A stretch of DNA of 5,253 nt from Alkalimonas sp. (GCA_022565655.1 JAIUMG010000237.1:1-5253), one strand, 5' to 3'. Positions 1 to 5,020 are shown, numbered from the stretch's first letter. The notes: generated by a model from the sequence alone, not told the origin. Numbers and translations are program-made.

Positions 1-465
1 GAATATAAGCCCGATGACAGCTCGTTAACCGAGCAGTATTTCAAAAAGATGGGTTTGAATGTGCGCTATTTTATGCCAGCTCAAAGCGCCGCGCCGCTGG
101 CTTTTTATTTCTTTGGTGATTTGCTCAATGATTACAGCAATCTTGAGCTGATAGGCACCATCAGCACCATGGAAACCTTTCAGAAAATATACCGGCCTGA
201 AATTTACAATGCCCATACCGCGGCAGGGGAGCGCTATAAGCCCAATTTGAAAAACCCGAGCCATGCGCCTACCGACATCGTCTACGACAGAGAAGAACGC
301 AGCCGGCTTGCGGTGGAGCAGGGCCAGTTTGCCCAGGAACACTTTATCAAGCCGCACCAGAGCTTGCTAGAGCAATGGGCTGCTCAGTACTCTGCTCCTG
401 AAATTTATTCAGCAGAGCCAATTTCACAACAGCCGTTTTCACAACAGCAACAGGCGATTGCATAA
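1..465 (+). CDS. mesX: MesX (DUF1852) putative oxygenase partner of MesD, C-terminal part
   Basis: The reading frame is open from the first base, so this is the C-terminal 154 residues of a protein that is about 325 residues in its family; the start lies outside the window. The stretch from KMGLNVRYFMP through APLAFYFFGDLLNDY, STMETFQKIYRPEIYNA and IVYDREERS is characteristic of DUF1852. In the MesD/MesX methionine synthases described from genetic studies in Acinetobacter-like bacteria, MesX is required together with oxygen for MesD to make methionine without methyl-folate; its exact chemistry is unsettled and an oxygenase role is inferred. The stop codon TAA is followed at once by the ATG of mesD, so the two are almost surely co-transcribed and translationally coupled. 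The last 15 or so residues are glutamine-rich (ISQQPFSQQQQ) and come from a short DNA duplication. Confidence 0.93.
   Translation, partial: EYKPDDSSLTEQYFKKMGLNVRYFMPAQSAAPLAFYFFGDLLNDYSNLELIGTISTMETFQKIYRPEIYNAHTAAGERYKPNLKNPSHAPTDIVYDREERSRLAVEQGQFAQEHFIKPHQSLLEQWAAQYSAPEIYSAEPISQQPFSQQQQAIA
422..447 (+). repeat. Short direct repeat at the 3' end of mesX
   Basis: The 11-mer TTTCACAACAG occurs at 422-432 and again at 437-447, a 15-base period that keeps the reading frame. It encodes the paired ISQQP/FSQQQ at the extreme C-terminus of MesX. This looks like a small in-frame tandem duplication in a region under little constraint. Confidence 0.7.
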
Positions 466-1497
466 ATGAATAAACTACTCCCAACATCAACTGCAGGCAG
501 TTTACCCAAGCCATGCTGGCTGGCCGAGCCTGAAACGCTTTGGTCGCCCTGGAAATTGCAAGGCCAGGAATTAACCGACGGCAAGCAGGATGCACTGCGC
601 CTGGCGCTGCACGAGCAGCAACAGGCAGGACTGGATATCGTCAGTGACGGCGAGCAATCGCGCCAACACTTTGTCACCACCTTTATTGAGCATCTGGACG
701 GCGTAGACTTTGCCAAACGCGAAATCATGCGCATTCGTAATCGCTATGAAGCTAGCGTACCCTCTGTGGTGGGCGCGGTCAGCCGGCAAAAGCCGGTGTT
801 TGTTGAGGACGCCCGCTTTTTACGCCAGCAGACCAGACAACCGATCAAATGGGCGCTGCCAGGCCCCATGACCATGATAGATACGCTCTACGATGGCCAT
901 TACAAAAGCCGTGAACAGCTGGCCTTTGAGTTTGCCAAAATCCTTAACCAGGAAGCCAAAGAGTTAGTGGCGGCTGGGGTGGATATTATTCAGTTTGATG
1001 AACCGGCCTTTAACGTGTTTTTTGACGAGGTGAACGATTGGGGTATCGCCGCTTTAGAGCAAGCCATTGCCGGCCTTCAATGCGAAACCGCCGTGCACAT
1101 TTGCTATGGCTATGGCATCAAGGCCAATACCGACTGGAAACAAACCCTTGGTTCCGAATGGCGCCAGTACGAGGCTGTGTTTCCAAAGCTCCGGGAGTCA
1201 TCCATTGATATCATCTCGCTGGAATGCCACAACTCCCGGGTGCCGCTGGACTTGCTGGAGCTTATTCGCGGTAAAAAAGTGATGGTAGGGGCGATAGACG
1301 TCGCCAACCACAGTATTGAAACCCCGCAGGAGGTCGCCGCTACGCTGCGCAAGGCACTGCAGTTTGTCGATGCCGACAAGCTTTACCCGTGCACCAACTG
1401 CGGCATGGCACCGCTGCCGCGCCAGACAGCACGCGGCAAACTGCAGGCTTTAACCGCAGGGGCAGATATCGTGCGCAGAGAACTCGAAATCAGTTAG
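466..1497 (+). CDS. mesD: MesD, core-type (MetE C-terminal-like) methionine synthase
   Basis: A 343-residue protein corresponding to the catalytic barrel of cobalamin-independent methionine synthase without the N-terminal MetE domain. It transfers a methyl group to homocysteine in the cytoplasm to form methionine. Zinc-site residues expected for the family are visible: His211 and Cys213 in VHICYG, Glu253 in SLEC and Cys312 in TNCGM; the FDEPAF motif (residues 177-182) and LPGPMTM (131-137) are also conserved. An extra Cys309 sits three residues before Cys312. The N-terminus LLPTSTAGSLPKP is typical of the MesD subfamily. Established knowledge: MesD does not use 5-methyltetrahydrofolate and needs MesX and oxygen; the methyl donor is not settled. 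The ATG directly abuts the mesX stop, with only a weak AGG at 452-454, which suggests coupling to mesX translation. Family assignment is secure; the MesD subfamily rests on the mesX neighbour and sequence resemblance. Confidence 0.96.
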   Translation: MNKLLPTSTAGSLPKPCWLAEPETLWSPWKLQGQELTDGKQDALRLALHEQQQAGLDIVSDGEQSRQHFVTTFIEHLDGVDFAKREIMRIRNRYEASVPSVVGAVSRQKPVFVEDARFLRQQTRQPIKWALPGPMTMIDTLYDGHYKSREQLAFEFAKILNQEAKELVAAGVDIIQFDEPAFNVFFDEVNDWGIAALEQAIAGLQCETAVHICYGYGIKANTDWKQTLGSEWRQYEAVFPKLRESSIDIISLECHNSRVPLDLLELIRGKKVMVGAIDVANHSIETPQEVAATLRKALQFVDADKLYPCTNCGMAPLPRQTARGKLQALTAGADIVRRELEIS

Positions 1498-1547
1498 GTG
1501 CGACATCACGCGTCTAAATGTGCTGAGCAGTGTTATGGTGATTGCAT

Positions 1548-1563
1548 GGCTTGTCTACAAGCC
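1548..1563. repeat. Inverted repeat downstream of mesD, possible weak terminator
   Basis: GGCTTGT-CT-ACAAGCC is a perfect 7+7 inverted repeat, about 50 bases after the mesD stop. A second small palindrome, ACAGC-TG-GCTGT, follows at 1574-1585. Neither is followed by a run of T, so a classical intrinsic terminator is not supported. They may be a processing or binding site, or chance. Confidence 0.4.
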
Positions 1564-1660
1564 TTCTATGGCTACAGCTGGCTGTTTCCAGTCATGTTGA
1601 GGATGTATCGGAGCAGGAAATTAGCCGTCTTACCAAATAAATGTTTGGCGGTTAAGCCAT

Positions 1661-1669
1661 TGCTATTGT
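1661..1669 (+). promoter_or_regulatory. Possible extended -10 element for the HxlR gene
   Basis: TGCTATTGT fits the extended -10 pattern TGnTATnnT, about 50 bases before the ATG at 1721. No good -35 is seen at 17 bases (ATGTTT), which an extended -10 can tolerate. Transcription would start near 1676, inside the inverted repeat at 1670-1705. Prediction by eye only. Confidence 0.3.
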
Positions 1670-1705
1670 TTGCCGTTCACCGCATCCTTACAGGATGAAC
1701 GGCAA
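1670..1705. repeat. Inverted repeat in the leader of the HxlR gene
   Basis: TTGCCGTTCA (1670-1679) and TGAACGGCAA (1696-1705) are perfect 10-base complements; TCC/GGA (1685-1687 with 1693-1695) can extend the stem after a bulge. It ends just before the ribosome binding site (AAGGGG, 1710-1715). It could be an autoregulatory operator, a leader hairpin, or a remnant terminator of the upstream unit; no T-run follows. Confidence 0.55.
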
Positions 1706-1720
1706 GAGCAAGGGGATATC

Positions 1721-2104
1721 ATGAACCAACCGTTTTCAACTGACCGAGAACAACTGCCTGATCATCAGAAAAAATTTGGCCGCCTGCAAGAGGATTGTCC
1801 GGTACGGGCTGCATTGGATGTTTTAGCTGGGCGCTGGAAACCATCAATTTTGTGCGCCTTGCAAGCTGGGCCCATGCGCTACTCTGAATTGCAGCGTGAG
1901 TTGGCCCGTATTTCCCCGCAGGCACTGACGACTCAACTAAAGCAGTTAGAGGCAGATGGCTTGGTGGCACGTGAAGTCTACGCTGAAGTACCAGTTCGGG
2001 TAGAATACCGCTTGTCTGAGTTTGGCAGCACTTTGTGCGATGTGATGGACAGCCTGGAGAAGTGGGGCGAAACGTATCTGGTATACCGGAAAAGCCACCT
2101 TTAA
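1721..2104 (+). CDS. HxlR/YodB-family redox-sensing transcriptional regulator
   Basis: A 127-residue winged helix-turn-helix protein, normal for the family (about 100-130). The block from EDCPVRAALDVLAGRWK to SPQALTTQLKQLEADGLV (residues 24-82) is the HxlR signature: helix with GRWK, recognition helix around RISPQALTTQLKQLE, then the wing with VPVRVEYRLSEFG. Cys26 aligns with the N-terminal cysteine of YodB (MCPKMES...LLGKRW), which senses quinones and diamide; Cys45 and Cys106 are further cysteines. The ATG at 1721 is preferred over an upstream in-frame TTG because AAGGGG at 1710-1715 is at ideal spacing and the family starts here. The next gene is an azoreductase, the same regulator-target pair as YodB and azoR1 in Bacillus. 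It probably represses that gene and perhaps itself by dimer binding to the 2118-2142 repeats; this is inference. Confidence 0.95.
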   Translation: MNQPFSTDREQLPDHQKKFGRLQEDCPVRAALDVLAGRWKPSILCALQAGPMRYSELQRELARISPQALTTQLKQLEADGLVAREVYAEVPVRVEYRLSEFGSTLCDVMDSLEKWGETYLVYRKSHL

Positions 2105-2117
2105 CAGCCTATGATCG

Positions 2118-2142
2118 ACTCACAATGTTGTGAGTAACTCAC
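2118..2142. promoter_or_regulatory. Palindromic operator with a third half-site
   Basis: ACTCACAA-TG-TTGTGAGT (2118-2135) is a perfect 8+8 inverted repeat. After one base, ACTCAC (2137-2142) repeats the left half, so GTGAGT-A-ACTCAC is itself a palindrome. It lies between the HxlR stop (2104) and the azoreductase start (2227), where an HxlR dimer would control the reductase. A dimer-binding site is inferred from position and symmetry. No T-run follows, which speaks against a terminator. Confidence 0.7.
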
Positions 2143-2213
2143 TACTTTGGTGCTGGATGCAAAATCTGTGGCTGTGAATAATGACGCTGAACGCTTCACT
2201 TTATTCACTATAC

Positions 2214-2218
2214 AGAGG
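2214..2218 (+). promoter_or_regulatory. Ribosome binding site of the azoreductase gene
   Basis: AGAGG lies eight bases before the ATG at 2227 and supports that start. The upstream TTCACT repeats (2195-2200 and 2204-2209) have no assigned role. Confidence 0.6.
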
Positions 2219-2226
2219 TTTATCTC

Positions 2227-2862
2227 ATGCCACGATTATTGGTTATTAATTCCAGCGGACGCAGCAGCCGTTCTATTACCCGTCGTTTAACCGCACAATT
2301 TGCCGAGAGCTGGTTAGCCGCCAACTCAGGGGGAGAACTGGTTGAACGGGATGTCACTTTACAGTTGCCAACACCGGTTAACGAGGCCTGGATTGCCAGT
2401 GCTTTTGCCGCGCCAGAGACTCGTTCAGCAGAGATGCTCAAGGCCCTGGCTGAAAGTGAAGTCTTGTTGGCCGAGGTTGAAGCAGCAGATGCACTAGTCA
2501 TTGGTGTGCCAATGTATAACTTCGGCTTGCCAGCGCAGTTGAAAGCGTATTTCGATCAGATCATCCGGGTCAACCGTTCTTTTTCCTTCAATCCTGAAGC
2601 CATAGAGCCTTATCAGCCGTTGCTGACTGATAAGCCGATTACCGTGATTGTTTCGGTCGGCGATGGTGATCTCTTACCCGGCGGCCCGATGTCAGAGTTA
2701 AACTTTCTGGAGCCACACCTGGTGACGATGCTTGGGTTTATTGGTTTGCACAATGTAGAATTTGTGCGAGTAGGGTATGAGGAATATCAAGACGGGCGCT
2801 TAAAAAGGGCGCTGGAAGCGGCGGAGCAAGAGGTCGCCAAGCGCGCCATGATAGAGCAATAA
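2227..2862 (+). CDS. azoR: FMN-dependent NADH-azoreductase / quinone reductase (AzoR family)
   Basis: A 211-residue flavodoxin-fold protein, the normal length for AzoR. It reduces quinones by two-electron transfer, and azo dyes in vitro, using NAD(P)H and FMN in the cytoplasm; the physiological job is protection from quinone/electrophile stress. Visible features are the N-terminal strand and phosphate loop LLVINSSGRSSRS (residues 4-16), the FMN-binding PMYNFGLPAQLKAYFD (95-110), and PGGPMSELNFLEPHL followed by LGFIGL (151-173), as in E. coli AzoR. The E. coli SRGG loop is replaced by SVGDGD (143-148), so flavin or nicotinamide contacts may differ. It follows the HxlR regulator on the same strand with an operator-like palindrome between them, so induction by electrophiles is likely. 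The start at ATG 2227 has an AGAGG site. Dye specificity cannot be read from the sequence. Confidence 0.95.
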   Translation: MPRLLVINSSGRSSRSITRRLTAQFAESWLAANSGGELVERDVTLQLPTPVNEAWIASAFAAPETRSAEMLKALAESEVLLAEVEAADALVIGVPMYNFGLPAQLKAYFDQIIRVNRSFSFNPEAIEPYQPLLTDKPITVIVSVGDGDLLPGGPMSELNFLEPHLVTMLGFIGLHNVEFVRVGYEEYQDGRLKRALEAAEQEVAKRAMIEQ

Positions 2863-2864
2863 AT

Positions 2865-3026
2865 GAAGAAGTAGCTATCATCCCTTACAGCGAAGAATGG
2901 CAAGCCCTATTTAATATGCCACTACAGCAGTTAGGTATTTGCACAAGAAGAGCACTCAGACAAAACAAGCCAGCTCGTTTTGTCTGGGCAAAATATCAAC
3001 TAAATGTATTTATTCAGCAATTCTGA
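2865..3026 (+). pseudogene. Start-less coding-like fragment after azoR, possible frameshifted small gene
   Basis: From GAA at 2865 a 53-codon frame runs to TGA at 3024-3026 with a protein-like composition (for example IIPYSEEWQALFNMPLQQLG and RFVWAKYQLNVFIQQF). The frame is open back to a stop at 2778-2780 but has no ATG, GTG or TTG before an internal Met. An ATG at 2863 is in another frame and stops after three codons (ATGAAGAAGTAG); a one-base shift there would join it to this frame. This suggests a recently broken small gene, or a fragment left by rearrangement. I do not recognise the family. It could also be chance, since 53 codons is short. Confidence 0.35.
2957..2986. repeat. Perfect 10-bp inverted repeat between convergent genes
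   Basis: CAGACAAAAC (2957-2966) and GTTTTGTCTG (2977-2986) are exact reverse complements around a 10-base loop; C2955-G2988 and a T-G wobble extend the stem to 12. It lies between azoR (plus) and the DUF3096-type gene (minus), where a shared terminator might be expected, but neither side has a downstream T-run. It overlaps the coding-like fragment. Confidence 0.6.
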
Positions 3027-3032
3027 ATGCTA

Positions 3033-3173
3033 CTAGTTCAGACCAAAAATCTGGATAACGCCTATCGCGATCAGATAAATAGCTACCACATAGTTAAGCA
3101 GCTTAGGCTTAATCAGTATTAGAACACCAGCAATAATAGAGAGCACTGGAAGAAGGGTAATATGTAAATTCAT
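3033..3173 (-). CDS. Small DUF3096-type membrane protein
   Basis: Read on the minus strand from ATG at 3173-3171 to TAG at 3035-3033, this gives 46 residues: MNLHITLLPVLSIIAGVLIL, then IKPKLLNYVVAIYLIAIGVI, then QIFGLN. Two hydrophobic helices (about 5-21 and 28-44) flank the short basic turn KPK, giving a two-pass inner-membrane hairpin. The pattern of IAGVLILI-P-LLNY-VAIYLI-IG matches small DUF3096 proteins as I remember them; their function is unknown. An AAAGGA ribosome site (revcomp of 3181-3186) sits seven bases before the ATG. A consensus extended -10 lies upstream at 3250-3258. It is convergent with azoR and divergent from the thioredoxin-like gene. Its shortness makes it easy to miss. 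Coding evidence (start, ribosome site, amphipathic layout) is good; the family name is from memory. Confidence 0.8.
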   Translation of the reverse strand: MNLHITLLPVLSIIAGVLILIKPKLLNYVVAIYLIAIGVIQIFGLN

Positions 3174-3249
3174 AATCCTATCCTTTTATGGTTGAGCTTA
3201 TATAGTTGAACTTAGTGAGCTAACCAGAGCATTGTGTGGCTTGGCGAGG

Positions 3250-3258
3250 ATTATAGCA
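3250..3258 (-). promoter_or_regulatory. Extended -10 promoter element for the DUF3096-type gene
   Basis: On the minus strand this reads TGCTATAAT, a perfect extended -10 (TGn plus TATAAT). Transcription would begin near 3243, giving a leader of about 70 bases before the ATG at 3173. The -35 position 17 bases away (CATTTT) is poor, which is acceptable with an extended -10. Confidence 0.45.
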
Positions 3259-3275
3259 ATTTATTAAAATGTAAA

Positions 3276-3626
3276 ATGAGACTCAATTTTCAGACCAGAC
3301 ACTTTTGTTCAAACCAGTTCGTTAAAAGGGAGACAGTAATTATTGACGGTCTGGTTTTCCGTTCCAGGCGCAGCCTGCCTCGGGTGCACTGTCGGCACTG
3401 GCGGTTTTATTGCCACTCTTTAATGAACAAAGCGGTTACCAGGCTGGCGAAAGACTATGCCGGCAAGGTGGCGGTTGTGAAAGTCGATGTATCGCTTAAC
3501 TCTAAACTGAGCAAGTTATATGCAGTAAAAGGCTTGCCGATAGTGATAGTCTTTAAACATGGCACTGAAACCCTTCGGAAAAGCGGCTCTTTAACCAAAA
3601 GCCAGCTGGTAGAGCTGGTTCGGTAG
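3276..3626 (+). CDS. Thioredoxin-like protein with altered active site, possibly decayed
   Basis: From ATG 3276 this gives 116 residues. The C-terminal half is clearly thioredoxin fold: LAKDYAGKVAVVKVDV (57-72), LYAVKGLPIVIVFKHG (81-96) with the cis-proline Pro88, and the final helix LTKSQLVELV. The active-site position reads W42-R-F-Y-C46, matching WCxxC in spacing from the following helix, but the first cysteine is arginine, so ordinary dithiol-disulfide exchange should be lost. The N-terminal half is abnormal: a strand-like QFVKRETVIID (15-25) is followed by about 16 arginine-rich residues before the active site, where a thioredoxin has about five. A different frame at 3343-3423 reads VWFSVPGAACLGC, hinting at frame disruption. 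No ribosome site precedes ATG 3276 or an upstream GTG at 3234; the best AAAAGGGAG (3324-3332) faces no standard start in this frame. Either a diverged thioredoxin-like protein or a pseudogene. Confidence 0.6.
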   Translation: MRLNFQTRHFCSNQFVKRETVIIDGLVFRSRRSLPRVHCRHWRFYCHSLMNKAVTRLAKDYAGKVAVVKVDVSLNSKLSKLYAVKGLPIVIVFKHGTETLRKSGSLTKSQLVELVR

Positions 3627-3649
3627 TCATGGTGCAAAATTTGAGTGGC

Positions 3650-3679
3650 TTGGTAGTAAAGCTGATAAGCCCGTATAGT
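3650..3679 (+). promoter_or_regulatory. Putative sigma-70 promoter for the lipoprotein hydrolase gene
   Basis: TTGGTA (3650-3655) and TATAGT (3674-3679) are separated by 18 bases, with four and five of six matches to consensus. They lie about 47 bases before the ATG at 3726. Prediction by eye. Confidence 0.4.
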
Positions 3680-3725
3680 GTGATCTGATAGTGGTGAGTG
3701 GGGGCCCGTTCCCAGTGAGGCTTTA

Positions 3726-4268
3726 ATGAATAAAGTGTCTGAACAAATTACGCTGTGTATAGCGGTTATTCTTTTTGTTGCTGGATGCAGTAGCACAGAG
3801 ATGAATCGGCCAGCGGCAGACACGGAACCACAGCTATTGCGGCTTAATTATCAAAGCAGCATTGACGACACCAGACGCCAGTATTTCGTTTATTTACCGG
3901 CTGGCTATCAGCAAAACAGCGCGAAGAAGTGGCCGGTGATGCTTTTTTTGCACGGCAATGGCGAGCGCGGCAATGGTTTGGACGAGCTGGATTACACCTT
4001 AATTCATGGCCCGCTGTATGAGGCCTGGGTGCAAAAGCGCGACTTGCCATTTATTAAAACTGATGCCAGCCGTGTGTATTTAACCGGCATTAGCTATGGT
4101 GGTTTTGGCAGCTGGTATATGGCCAGTAAGCACCCACACTTATTTGCTGCAGTGGTACCGGTAGTTGGCTGGGGCCATCCGGATTTAATGCCGCCGCTTG
4201 CCAGGGCGCAAACCCCACTCTGGGTATTTGCTGCCGGGCGTGACTCTGCCTCTGAATTTAATACGTAA
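3726..4268 (+). pseudogene. Truncated lipoprotein alpha/beta-hydrolase (esterase family) with internal deletion
   Basis: An intact 180-residue frame with a good ribosome site (GTGAGG, five bases before ATG) and a lipoprotein signal: hydrophobic residues 8-19, then VAGC with Cys21 as the lipidation site, so export to an outer- or inner-membrane anchor is predicted. It belongs to the secreted esterase/peptidase-like hydrolases: RQYFVYLPAGY (51-61), oxyanion region FLHGNGERG (74-82), nucleophile elbow TGISYGGFGSW (120-130, Ser123) and WVFAAGRDS (166-174, Asp173 candidate). Two defects appear. Between LPFI (107-110) and KTDASRVYLTG (111-121) the family normally has several tens of residues (the ISPQ...W region up to the DPDRIYLTG strand), here joined in frame. 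The protein ends right after GRDSASEFNT, without the C-terminal segment that carries the catalytic histidine. It is therefore probably inactive, a decaying gene. A translated but non-catalytic lipoprotein cannot be ruled out. Confidence 0.75.
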
Positions 4269-4322
4269 AAATTATACAAGCAGAATTGTTGTTAATAATG
4301 ATGGGTTCTTTGGTGAAAGTTA

Positions 4323-4350
4323 TTGACAAATAAAGCATTTTATCTAATTC
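4323..4350 (+). promoter_or_regulatory. Possible promoter of the membrane-anchored unknown gene
   Basis: A perfect -35 box TTGACA (4323-4328) is followed by an AT-rich stretch with TCTAAT at 4343-4348 (five of six, but only a 14-base spacer) or TAATTC at 4345-4350 (16-base spacer, weak). It is 32-59 bases before the ATG at 4382, in the only sizeable gap upstream of that gene. The -10 is uncertain. Confidence 0.4.
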
Positions 4351-4381
4351 TACCGTTTCACTAAATGGGCGTGGAGTGAGC

Positions 4382-5020
4382 ATGCTAAAAACCGTTATGA
4401 TTTTTTTGGCACTGATTATTGCTGGCAGCCTGATCTATCAAGCTGGCAAGTGGTCCGTTAAGCAACAACCGGTAAGCCCAACAGCAGTCGAAAAATCATC
4501 AGTTCAGCAAATTACATTAACTAATGCCGCTCCTTTACCTGCAGTAATACCACTCGAGCAGACAGAAACGAACAGTCAAAGTGCAGCAAAACGGTCAGTA
4601 AAGGCTCCTGTTGAAGATAACCAGGCTTTTGTCATACCAGACCTGGTACAACTTATACAATTTGAAGCAGATGCATCAACAGTCAATTTAACTGAAAACG
4701 TACTAACATCAACGCCCGACCAATTGCAACAAGCCATGTGGGAACTGGAAAGGCACGCAACTAACAGCAGCACTTATCACCGACAGCAAGAACTACAGCA
4801 ACAGCTTAGTCATCACGAACTTGGCACTTTATTACAACTCAATTGCTCTGATAATCTGTGTGTCGCCATGATGCAATATGAGACGCGACAAGCACAACAA
4901 GCTGCACTACCTTTACTGTCTTCACTGGCCAAAGCAGAAAGCACAAAAGCTACATTTATAAGCAAAGAACACGCTAAACAGCACTACAGTTTTATTATGT
5001 TGCACGGCTGGCCTATATAA
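4382..5020 (+). CDS. Hypothetical membrane-anchored protein with periplasmic domain
   Basis: I do not recognise this 212-residue protein. Residues 4-20 (TVMIFLALIIAGSLIYQ) form one hydrophobic helix after a short basic start, with no lipobox or clear signal-peptidase site, so a single-pass inner-membrane anchor with the rest in the periplasm is likely. Residues 27-80 are a low-complexity linker rich in Q, S, T, P and A. The C-terminal part (about 85-212) is helical and Q-rich, with WELERHATN (120-128), a QQELQQQLSHHELG stretch and a Cys155-Cys160 pair (CSDNLC) that could form a disulfide. ATG 4382 is chosen because GGAG (4373-4376) lies five bases before it; a GTG at 4376 overlaps that site. 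Codons are more A-rich than in mesD. It stands alone, between a decayed hydrolase gene and a possible IS end. Confidence 0.75.
   Translation: MLKTVMIFLALIIAGSLIYQAGKWSVKQQPVSPTAVEKSSVQQITLTNAAPLPAVIPLEQTETNSQSAAKRSVKAPVEDNQAFVIPDLVQLIQFEADASTVNLTENVLTSTPDQLQQAMWELERHATNSSTYHRQQELQQQLSHHELGTLLQLNCSDNLCVAMMQYETRQAQQAALPLLSSLAKAESTKATFISKEHAKQHYSFIMLHGWPI

Noticed and set aside
25..357. Minus-strand frame of about 110 codons opposite mesX, and similar frames opposite mesD, the HxlR gene, azoR and the hydrolase
   Set aside because: These are shadows of strongly conserved genes on the plus strand and have no ribosome sites or recognisable protein features.
1498..1698. 66-codon plus-strand frame starting with GTG directly after the mesD stop
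   Set aside because: It has no ribosome site, an odd cysteine-rich unpatterned composition, no recognisable family, and overlaps the inverted repeat before the HxlR gene.
1670..1720. Upstream TTG start that would lengthen the HxlR regulator by 17 residues
   Set aside because: The ATG at 1721 has a near-ideal AAGGGG site and the family N-terminus fits; the extra residues would be encoded by the inverted repeat.
2118..2142. The palindrome read as a terminator of the HxlR gene
   Set aside because: There is no T-run, the stem is not GC-rich, and the extra half-site fits an operator better.
3682..3722. GGGGGCCCGTTCCC region as a hairpin terminator before the hydrolase gene
   Set aside because: The pairing is short and imperfect, has no T-run, and overlaps the ribosome site of the next gene.
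4267..4323. Coding-like stretch (NYTSRIVVNNDGFFGESY) after the hydrolase stop, as a frameshifted C-terminus
   Set aside because: It does not resemble the expected histidine-containing end of the hydrolase family and is too short to judge.
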